Part shown: positions 55,735 to 64,000 of the stretch, one piece after another
How the letters are laid out: each line of letters opens with the position of its first letter
How positions within the stretch are numbered: position 1 is the stretch's first letter
Source: Strongylocentrotus droebachiensis
Taxonomy: Eukaryota > Echinodermata > Echinoidea > Camarodonta > Strongylocentrotidae
DNA: 64,000 nt
Assembly (NCBI GenBank): GCA_035222895.1
Contig: JAVYIG010002723.1
Coordinates: forward strand, 167,123 to 231,122
Reading direction: 5' to 3'
Program-made: the position numbers and the translations under genes
The notes under the pieces: generated by a model
The model's database searches: none
What the model was told of the DNA's origin: nothing
The model's input: the letters and a program-made list of their open reading frames with translations, nothing else

Positions 55735-56944
55735 ATCACCCAAGACAGGATATTGGTCGGCGAAAGTAATTGTATATATCGAAACTTAAAAATTACCTAT
55801 ATATAGAATAGCCGCCACAGGCCGTAAAGTAATTGTTTCTTGAAATAATGAGTTACTTAAGCATTAAATCTATTTGATTAATCCTTGAGTGTTTTTTCTC
55901 GAGAGATTTTTCCTTCATAGCATCCTTCCTCTTGAAAACCAAGTATCAAAGTTTCTTGTTTGCTCAATATTTAGCATCGTTGTGTCCTTCTCTATCACAG
56001 ACCGCCCAATGGATTTTGTTCTCCCTGGTCACGTTATATAATTAACAAACTGATCATGTGGCTTAAACGACGCTTCATTACATTTTGCATCTCGATCACA
56101 ATCTTGGCTCTTGTCTCATTCGTACTAAAAGCATCTTTGAGTCAGCACACGTTGCTTTCAGAGATATTAATTCCTTTAATAATATACACCAAGATGAGGG
56201 AAGAGGAACAATGTTCATCAAGGTCATCAAGAAAAGCGGAATAATAAGATAGTTGACGTGCTTAAGAAGCTTGAGAAAGGACGGTTTGATGAGAACAATC
56301 TTGAAACAAGTCTGCTGATGAAGGAACTGATTTTAGACAAGCCTTAGCTCTCTGCCGAGAACCGAGTCTCTGGACTGCAATCTTACTAGGTGTATCATGT
56401 TTATAGACACTGCACATTTGGCGAAAAGAAATTAGATGCTTGTTTCAAGAGTCAAATAAAAATGACAAAGCTGGAAATGAAATGGTGCTACAGAGATCTG
56501 AGACTGACCAGCGCATACCCTATAGGACTAATGAACGAAAAGAACACCGAGGGACAGTCAAGAACACAGTTGTAGGAACTACTGACTTTTCATACCAAAG
56601 AAAGGCCATCCAGTCAACTCTTGGAGCAGCTTGGTATGCCAAAGTTAGAAATGGTGCTTAAATCATTCTAATTTTTACATCAAGTTGTGATATTCTGGGT
56701 ACGTGATACAAAAATACTTTCTTAGCAGTCAACTAAACCAAACAAGCACATTTTGAGAAGGCATCAAACACGGTTTCTACAGCACCCTCAAAGACTTCAT
56801 CGTTCTACCTTGGATATTTCTCCTTACGATAGACCTGGGCTTCATTTTAAGAACAAAAAGGCTGACTCGATAATCGTAATCATTTCTAGGGACCGAGTAC
56901 TACTTCGATTTTCCTTCAGTTTTACCTGTTGGTTGGAACTCAAG
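55735..56944 (+). promoter_or_regulatory. Promoter, leader and putative 5' UTR intron of TLR unit E
   Basis: Begins at the CAAGACAGGATATTGGTCGG block. The leader GCCGAGAACCGA is followed by GT at 56366-56367. Acceptor-like TTTTCCTTCAG ends at 56919 and TTTCTAG before GGGACCGA lies at 56889. An open frame runs from TTG at 56753 into the TLR but contains no ATG before 56945. The cluster-wide GACGCTTCATTACATTTTGC block is at about 56069. Confidence 0.55.
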
Positions 56945-59692
56945 ATGGTTGTGTATGCTCACGCAATAAGCTTCGTAGTACTCTGTGGATTCACTTTGCA
57001 ATATGGTGTGGTGATGGATCACACCAGCATAACTCTCAATCATACGTGCTCGGAAAACTCGAGTGACCATAGCGCCAATTGCTCATATCGCGGTCTTACA
57101 TCGGTTCCCTGGAATCTTCCACACGACTTGCGATCCCTCAACGTTTCTGATAATAACATCTCTATGCTCCTCGACAAATCGTTCGTGAACTATACACAGC
57201 TAGAAACTTTAGACGCTAGATATAACTCCATCTACCTCATTGAGAATGAAACATTTCATGCTCTCCTGCTACTTAAGGTATTAATGCTCGATCACAACAA
57301 TATCAGTGTCCTACCAATTTCCCTCCTGGAGAAGAATTGTCATCTATCCTTGCTAATCCTACATCATAATAGACTCGAGGGAATTCCTCGCATCTTTGGA
57401 AACAATCTGCAAACTACTCAGTTTGCAGAAGATGGGGAGGACACATGTGGATGTAAGAATTTGTCACGTTTTGATTTGTCTTTTAATAAAATCAGATCAC
57501 TAGTACAAGAAGATTTTTTAGCTTTACAAAATTGCTCCTTCAAAAGATTCAACTTGAATTTTAACGATATAAAGAACCTACCTCGAGCCGTTTTCACGGA
57601 TCTATCAGCGGTTCACTTGCTCATCAATTCTATATCATTGGCTGAATTCCACGCCGAGTCCTTTCTGGGTAATAAGGCTATAATACAAGTGACCATAACC
57701 GGGTCAGGCATAAGATCCATTGTACCCATGAATACATCGGAAATACCAAGATATCTTTTTCCAGGTATAATAAAATTTTATCTCCAAAACAACGAATTGA
57801 TAACTATACCAAAGTATGCCCTGGATGGTTTCGAAAAACTCCAGGTACTAGACATTAGTTCCAATCGTTTATCTAGTCTTCATAACGAGTCATTTTGTGG
57901 ATTGAAGTCGCTGGTTAATTTGGATCTATCTGCAAACAAAATTAAGTCGCTTCCACGAGGATCTTTTGCTTGCGCCGAAAAGCTTGAGATCATTAATTTA
58001 TCACGTAACGACATTTCTGTATTAGATCCTCAATGGTTCGACGGAAGCCAGTGTCTCAGCACTTTGACATTATATCAAAGCAAAATTGATGAAATCAAAA
58101 CTATACAATGGAACGCAACAAATCTTCAAACTCTTACCTTGGCCAATAACAACCTTAACTCCGTGAACAGAAATACTTTCGTTGGTCTGAAAAATCTGAA
58201 ACTTCTCGATTTCTCCAGGAATAAGTTTCTCCATATGACCGTTGATACCTTTGAAGAAACCAATTCTTTAGAAAAGATTATAATGCTAAATTTGGTCGAA
58301 TTCACCATGACAGGTTCTTTCAGAAACATGCATCAACTAGTATTCCTCGATATGTCCTATCTTCAAAGTCGCTTAAAAATTACTTCCCGTGATCAATTTA
58401 GTAATACGTCAGCGCTGAGGACTCTAAACTTATCCAGAAATTACCTCGAAGCCGAAGATTTAGTCCAATTTAAAAGCAACAGATCAATGTTTGCAGGACT
58501 GGTCTCGTTGCACACCCTAATACTGCAACTAAACCATTTTGATGATTTGCACCAGGTTCCTAACGCATTTATCACACTTTGGAATCTTCATGAGCTAGAT
58601 CTGACTGACTGTCGCATACAGCAAATTGATTCGGGGATATTTAGGAATCTTACGTCACTAACAGTTCTCTCGTTGGCCGCAAACTTGATTAAAATCATTC
58701 CCGAGAAAGCTTTTCAGGATTTACAGAATTTACGTACCCTGAAACTAAAACATAACTATATTACAGTTATCGAGAAACAATTGTTTTCTAGAACTCCTAG
58801 TCTCCAGTATTTATCCCTCCAGAATAATCAAATCTCCACGATAGATCCTTTCACACTATTACCAACAAGTCTACAGGTGTTAATTATTGCGAACAATCCC
58901 TTCACATGTACCTGCCAGCTTGCGTGGTTCAGGGAATGGCTGGACAAGGTGAATACAGCAATCTATCAAAGGAGTGAGACACGTTGCTCCAGTACTTCCT
59001 TCAAATCGCTAAAAAATCAGACTATCTTGTCGTTCCATCCTAAAGATTACTGCGGAGTCAATATCTATCTTATTGTAGGTGTATCTTTGGCAATCGTGAC
59101 CGTTCTGTCGCTAAGTGTCCTCACGTACCAAAAGCGATGGTGGCTGAACCACAAACTATTTCTCTTAAAGTTGGCTATCCTTGGGTATCAAGAAATCATT
59201 GAAAATCAAGGTCCTGAGGACTACGAGTATCAGCTTAACCTCATGTTCCGTGAAGATGATGAGTGGTGGATTAACGATTGCATGAAGCCATTCCTGCAGG
59301 AGAGGATGCCACATCTGGAGCACATCGTTTTCGGGGATAATGGCCTTCATCCAGGGTCTTTCTACTTAAACGCCATATATGACGTCATCGAGAACAGCTA
59401 CAAGACGGTCTTGTTGCTTAGCAACCAATCAGTGGAGGATACCTGGTTCATGACCAAACTGCGTATGGCCGTGGAGCATATGAATGACACCAAGTTGGAG
59501 AAGATCATCCTCATATTTCTAGAGGACATCGATGATGACCACCTACCGTATCTTGTACGGCTGTTGCTGAGTCGGAACAAACCTTACTTGCTGTGGGTGG
59601 ATGATGATGAAGATGGACAAGAATTATTCTGGGCAAAGTTTGAGAAGAGCATGAGGGCTAACAGGGAAATGAATAATGTAATTCCAGTTTAG
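56945..59692 (+). CDS. Toll-like receptor, unit E (intact, about 915 aa)
   Basis: Intact single-exon TLR. The frame is open 64 codons further upstream (from a TTG at 56753), but the first ATG is at 56945 and begins MVVYAHAISFVVLCGF, aligned with the signal peptides of B and D. Domains match those genes: LRRNT, LRR array, LRRCT (NPFTCTCQLAWFREW), membrane helix and TIR of about 156 residues with FGDNGLHPG and LFWAKFEKSM. TIR differences from D are about seven by my count. Notable ectodomain differences are an LLDFSRNKFLHMTVDTFEE-type LRR and a LNHFDDLHQVP-type LRR, so ligand-facing surfaces have diverged. Stop TAG ends at 59692. Confidence 0.95.
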   Translation: MVVYAHAISFVVLCGFTLQYGVVMDHTSITLNHTCSENSSDHSANCSYRGLTSVPWNLPHDLRSLNVSDNNISMLLDKSFVNYTQLETLDARYNSIYLIENETFHALLLLKVLMLDHNNISVLPISLLEKNCHLSLLILHHNRLEGIPRIFGNNLQTTQFAEDGEDTCGCKNLSRFDLSFNKIRSLVQEDFLALQNCSFKRFNLNFNDIKNLPRAVFTDLSAVHLLINSISLAEFHAESFLGNKAIIQVTITGSGIRSIVPMNTSEIPRYLFPGIIKFYLQNNELITIPKYALDGFEKLQVLDISSNRLSSLHNESFCGLKSLVNLDLSANKIKSLPRGSFACAEKLEIINLSRNDISVLDPQWFDGSQCLSTLTLYQSKIDEIKTIQWNATNLQTLTLANNNLNSVNRNTFVGLKNLKLLDFSRNKFLHMTVDTFEETNSLEKIIMLNLVEFTMTGSFRNMHQLVFLDMSYLQSRLKITSRDQFSNTSALRTLNLSRNYLEAEDLVQFKSNRSMFAGLVSLHTLILQLNHFDDLHQVPNAFITLWNLHELDLTDCRIQQIDSGIFRNLTSLTVLSLAANLIKIIPEKAFQDLQNLRTLKLKHNYITVIEKQLFSRTPSLQYLSLQNNQISTIDPFTLLPTSLQVLIIANNPFTCTCQLAWFREWLDKVNTAIYQRSETRCSSTSFKSLKNQTILSFHPKDYCGVNIYLIVGVSLAIVTVLSLSVLTYQKRWWLNHKLFLLKLAILGYQEIIENQGPEDYEYQLNLMFREDDEWWINDCMKPFLQERMPHLEHIVFGDNGLHPGSFYLNAIYDVIENSYKTVLLLSNQSVEDTWFMTKLRMAVEHMNDTKLEKIILIFLEDIDDDHLPYLVRLLLSRNKPYLLWVDDDEDGQELFWAKFEKSMRANREMNNVIPV

Positions 59693-60412
59693 TAACATAT
59701 TAAAAACGTAGCTTATTACACTTTGTAAAAGATAGCGTGTCGTGACGCGTGGTTATAACTAGACGTGCGTTTAAGAAAAAAAATCCTTGCGTTGAGATTA
59801 GTGTATATAATATGATGGCGAATCCAACGTTATTTATAGTTATGTTCGTCTCATACAATTTCAGTCAAAACTTTGAACATACTTGTAAGTTGTCAATTTT
59901 TCAACTAGGAAGTATTGAATAGAGCACACACTTCAACCCCCCTCCCCCACCGCTCCAAGATGATGTTTTATTTGTGGAAGTGAAGTAGTTCGTTCTTTGT
60001 CAAGAATATAAAGAGAACGTCGTTAGGGTTAAAGTGAGAATTTGACCCCAACACACGCACACTTATCACATACACGCATGCACCTCCCAAACTCACACAT
60101 ACAGAGCATAACTTTAAAATAATATTTTCAGGTCTATGGGCAGGTATAATCACTGCATGTTTCTAAAAAGATAATGTATGTTGATTCGTAATCGAGGTAA
60201 TGAAGATTTCTCTATGATTAACGAATTGAATAGAGAAACTGTATAATAATATTTTGGGTCTTTTCTAATAATGAAAAGGTATAATTTATGATCTACTCTT
60301 GAAAAGAATTAATGAAGAATGCAGTCTAGACATTTGTATTATGCGCTATATAAAAGTTTAATATTATGAATTATTATTCGATATAAGAGTCAATTGAAAT
60401 TTATTTAACAAA
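59693..60412. other. 3' flank of TLR unit E; resembles the unit A flank
   Basis: 59930-60070 (poly-C, AAGATGATGTTTTATTTGTGG, AACGTCGTTAGGGTT, then CA-rich) matches 1780-1960 in inverse, placing units A and E closest by their 3' flanks. No gene. Confidence 0.6.
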
Positions 60413-60482
60413 CGTCCCTTGGTTCAGTGGTAGAGCACTGGTCTCGTAACCAGAAGGGGGCAAGGGTTCCAAACCCAATCGA
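60413..60482 (+). repeat. tRNA-derived repeat (Thr-CGU-like), unit E
   Basis: GTCCCTTGGTTCAGTGGTAG with an anticodon arm CTGGTCTCGTAACCAG (perfect 5-bp stem, CGT anticodon) and a T arm GGGTTCCAAACCC. This copy folds best of the three; acceptor pairing is weak. A degenerate tRNA-Thr gene is the alternative. Confidence 0.6.
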
Positions 60483-60915
60483 TGCAAAGTTTTTACTCGT
60501 TGTCGATGTATGAAGTAAGAGAAATAAAGGCCATCAAATGACGAAGTTATTCAATTTTTCTATCTCTCTCTCTTTCTTTCCCTTTTGTTTCTCTCTCTAT
60601 CGATCACACCCTCTCTATCTCTTTCTCTCTCTTATCCCTTTCATGCTATGTAATGGGAGGGGGCAAATCGATTGCCTTCACATGAGAAAGAATAATGTTA
60701 GATGAAATGTATTGCAATGTACACACCCTATGAAGTTTCAGGATCGTCAATCTCGATCCTGATGGCAATACTTGGTTGCATAACAATTATGTAGCTTTCA
60801 ATCTCCATTTTGTACAATAAGAAATTAAATCATGAACTTTACATTTCAACACGACAATCTGTACTTTTATTGCACAAATATTCATCTTGTTGTATACACT
60901 TTTATACATTTTTGT
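60483..60915. other. 3' flank of unit E with CT tracts, no gene
   Basis: CT tracts at about 60561-60638. Then sequence matching 48150-48400 and the inverse of 13090-13400 (the AAATTAAATCATGAACTT block). Confidence 0.55.
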
Positions 60916-61155
60916 TTTCTTTCTTAACTGTGTTATCAATCATTGGATAATGTCATTTTGGGATTCTGGGTAAATTTATAAATTTATACCCATGTCTCTA
61001 GTCGCTGGTTATTTTATAAAATGTCAAATTATTTAATATCCATGTATTATATATATTTTATGTTTAGCTTATTTCATTGTTATTCTGTATGTCAGGACCA
61101 ATGTGAAAAACAGCTTTGTCATCCTGTATAAATATATTTGAATAAATGAATAGAT
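60916..61155 (+). mobile_element. LINE 3' end inserted in the unit E flank
   Basis: The TGTCAGGACCAATGTGAAAA to CCTGTATAAATATATTTGAA region and terminal TAAATGAATAGATC resemble CR1/L2-type LINE 3' ends. Comparison with units B and D shows the surrounding CTTGTTGTATACACTT and ATCCCGTGTTGGTTTAACAG sequence was contiguous before insertion. Confidence 0.6.
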
Positions 61156-61555
61156 CAATCAATATCCCGTGTTGGTTTAACAGTACAACTTTTCCTGTAA
61201 AGAACTCTCTTTTGGAGAATATTGTTATAATCACGGACTCAGGAAATTATGAAATATTTATGAAATATTGTTTTCTCATTAAGTTTACCCCCGTTTCCCC
61301 GTTTTGTCTTCACTTTTTAACCTGTAAATAGTTTGTTAATGTACAATTCTCACAATAAATCAATTAATTGCTATTGGTTCAGTTAGAGTAATTTATGCTG
61401 TTCTTCAAATATATGTCATAGAAACCCATGAATGCACTCTCACAAAACAAATTTGTAAATATGCATGTATACCCATACGCACATACATAAGTACTTTGAT
61501 GCGATATTTCGATATTCGAATAATCTTAAATCAGATGTTGATCCCGATATATTGA
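61156..61555. other. No feature recognised
   Basis: Short continuation of the unit E flank (to about 61200), then AT-rich sequence without a gene. Confidence 0.3.
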
Positions 61556-61559
61556 TTTC

Positions 61560-63990
61560 TTGTGTCACTCCCATTGAACTTAATTAAAATATACAAAATG
61601 ATAATATCAACGTTATTTTTATACATTTTAATGCCCGTAGTCTCTCTAGTAACTTTGAAAATATTCACATTTTGGGGAATACACTTGCACCAAAATTCTC
61701 TGTTATTGCTATATCAGAAACTTCGATTTGTGATACCCATATTGTTCCTTTTCGTTTTAATAGATGGTTACATTTGTATACATTCAGGAAGAGGTGGTGG
61801 TGTTGCATTACTTGTACTGTTCGCAACTTCGCGCTGATTTATTTGATTCGTGAGATGATTATGTGAATATTTATGTATAGATCTTATGTTTGGACTGACC
61901 TTTAATTATACAAAAGGTGTTATTTACAGAAAACCAAACCCTGTTATTTGGAATTTTTACAGTGTTATAATGATGCACTTGGTACTTTATCGCATGGAAA
62001 TGTTGTTATAGCCGTTGATTTGAATAAAGATCTTCTTAAATTTAATAATGCTCAAGTGATTATTTCTGACGCTTGTAAATTTGTAAATATGAAACCCCCG
62101 TTTGTGCTTCAAAATTTAAATACAATCCGAACTCGAATTACAGGTAATAGTGATAATATGTTTACTATTAAGTGGAACTATATGTACTGACAAGTCAGAT
62201 CTATTAACTATATTATCGTTATTTGAGTTAGTTTAATACTTTAACAATAAGAACCTTATAATCTCATGTTCGTAAATTCACCAATAACCTGTCAATGCAT
62301 TGAGAAGGGGATTAAATAATATAGATTGGTCATGTTTGTGCATGTATTACGATGCAAAACAAATGTATAATGTTTTTTTTTAATTCTATTGTTAAGTAGA
62401 TTATATGATAAATATTTACCTCTTGTACCTAATAAATTTAAAAGACCTGGATATTTATTAAGAAGATTTGAGAAGAAAATAAATTGTACAAAACATTTAT
62501 TCGCAATAGATCTCCTGGAAATGAATATAATTTTAAATCATACCGAAATCGAGCAAATTATTTATTAAAGCAATTTTTTTATTATTGTGCTCAATTTGGG
62601 GGAAATGAACGGTAATGTTAATGGTACATGGAAAATTATGAATACTTTATTGAACAAAAGAATAACCTCATTGTCTTTGTATTTTGTAAATAATGATGAA
62701 TTAATACAGAATGAACAAACTATCGCAAATGAATTTATTTCGTATTTTAGTTCTTGTTGTTCTACTTTGCAGTAAATATTGCTCGAATTGATTCTTTGTC
62801 AATTACTGTGGTAGACAAAAGAACATCCCTTCACTGCTATTATGTAAAAATGTGTAGAACAGGTGAATATGCATGTGGTCTGTTCAACTTATTTTTGCAT
62901 AATAGCAGGGAAGGGATGTTCCTTTGTCTACCTGAGGAACTGTATATTTTGTCCTCTTTCTTTGTCCGTCCTATTCATAGTGAAAGTATTTAAAAAGATA
63001 ATTTATTAAATAACTAAACCTTTGTAATATTCTTAATAATTTGTTATCAAGTGGTATTTTGCCTGGCAAATTAAATATTGCAAAAATTATACCTGTCCAT
63101 GAAAAAAAGATGATTGTCATTTATTCAAAAATTATCGACTGATATCTTTATTGCCTTGTATATCCAAACTATTAGACAAATGTGTTTATAATTTTCTATC
63201 TAAAAATGATGTACCTCCTGATTGTCAATTTTATTATACTGTCCATGCTTTAATTGATTTAAAGGATGAAATAACTTAAGCAATTGAACATAATTTTTGT
63301 ATTGGAATATATTCATGGATCTATCGAAAGCTTTCAACATTGTTGATCATTCAATTCCTTTGTCAAAATTGTGTTTTTATGGAATACGTGGGATCCCATT
63401 TAAAAAAAAGAAGAAGATTATTTACACAATCGTCTCCAATATACTATGTTTAAATATTCTATAACTGATTTTCTGTTATAACATGTGGAGTCCCCTAAGG
63501 GTCTATCCTAGGTCCCCTTGCTGTTCTTAATACATATTAATGATCTATTTAGATCCTCTGAAAACTTAGAACATGTTATGTACGCAATGAAAGAAGTCTT
63601 ATCTTTACTCAATCGGATTATTCGGATATTAGTAATGTTGAAAGTAATGTTAATGAAGAAGTGAATAACGTGGCAAAGTGGCTTAAAGATAATAGATTGA
63701 TTCTTAATCTGAACAAAACCAACTATTTTATATTTCTTAATAAAAAACATACTGTTTCAAATTTATTTAGTAATAAGCCTATATCACTTCGAATTAATTA
63801 TGTATATATATATATCTAAGAAAGAAGTTGTTGATTCTCTTGGTAAAATGTAGATATTTTGTTGGGATGCACACATAATAATGTTATATTAAGTAAAGTA
63901 TTAAACTGTATAGATATACTGCATAAATTAAAGACTTGTGTAACTCTCTCGATATTAATTACACTATGTAATTTATTCACATTGTTTCAT
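61560..63990 (+). pseudogene. Decayed LINE: endonuclease and reverse transcriptase remnants
   Basis: Reading across many frameshifts on the plus strand. At 61600-61800, IHFNARSLSSNFENIHILGN and SVIAISETSICDTHI, the start of an APE-type endonuclease. At 61960-62060, a HGNVVIAVDLNKDLL-type motif. At 62590-62750, MNGNVNGTWKIMNTLLNKR, the linker before RT. At 63100-63200, a FKNYRLISLLPCISKLLDKC motif; at 63310-63390, a DLSKAFNIVDHSI motif with YGIRG; at 63480-63520, TCGVP and GSILGPL; at 63690-63740, LILNLNKTNYFIFLNKK. The element runs to or past the window end. Inactive. Confidence 0.8.
62810..62992. mobile_element. Palindromic hairpin MITE, copy 2
   Basis: GAACATCCCTTCACTGCTAT and its inverse ATAGCAGGGAAGGGATGTTC around a central AGGTGAATATGCATGTG, with outer CTGAGGAACTGTATATTTTG and TTTGTCCGTCCTATTCATAG. 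Same family as 8654-8869; the left outer arm is shortened. It interrupts the LINE between its linker and RT region. Confidence 0.75.
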
Positions 63991-64000
63991 TTCAAATATT

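Noticed and set aside
56753..59692. 979-residue version of the unit E receptor
   Set aside because: The first 64 codons begin at TTG and contain no ATG; the signal peptide starts at the ATG at 56945, matching B and D. The extra part is leader or intron sequence.
60413..60482. Functional tRNA-Thr gene
   Set aside because: Acceptor stem pairing is weak and related copies occupy the same flank position in other units, so a tRNA-derived repeat is more likely; not fully excluded.

Overview
This is a eukaryotic window, most probably from an echinoderm and best fitting a sea urchin. The evidence is a cluster of single-exon Toll-like receptor (TLR) genes of the expanded echinoid type, very frequent (GA)n/(TC)n microsatellites, AT-rich non-coding DNA and many LINE, MITE and foldback elements. 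Species is not determined. There is no bacterial-style organisation, no rRNA and no CRISPR array.

The core is five related TLR units. Three point to the minus strand: unit A (about 1.7-5.3 kb, pseudogene), unit B (about 9.4-18.8 kb, intact gene) and unit C (about 21.5-27.1 kb, promoter fused to a transmembrane/TIR remnant). Two point to the plus strand: unit D (about 41.9-51.2 kb, intact) and unit E (about 55.7-61.4 kb, intact). B and D are inverted copies of one long segment: promoter and leader, TLR, a 3' flank with tRNA-like repeat and GA tracts, and a terminal exon of another gene (10765-10904; decayed copy 49462-49605). Each intact gene encodes a type I membrane receptor of about 915 residues: signal peptide, LRRNT, many LRRs, LRRCT, one membrane helix and a cytoplasmic TIR domain. 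The coding regions have no introns, but a conserved leader and acceptor-like sites suggest a 5' UTR intron.

At the left edge two short exons (626-688, 1418-1511) encode a piece of a SEC14-like CRAL-TRIO protein; TLR unit A lies beyond them on the opposite strand.

The middle (27-42 kb) is mostly mobile DNA: an RTE-like LINE scrap, a foldback element holding a LINE fragment, a 4.96 kb DNA transposon with about 655-bp terminal inverted repeats and a broken transposase with a nuclease-like C-terminal half, a CpG-rich island of degenerate short repeats, and a TTAA-flanked MITE. Between D and E is an inverted-repeat element carrying a 90-bp-period minisatellite. The right end holds a decayed LINE with a hairpin MITE inside it.

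Because TLR units occur in several copies, some serve as empty-site references for insertions in others, so the insertion history can be read within this window. Coordinates of repeats are read by eye and may be off by several bases.
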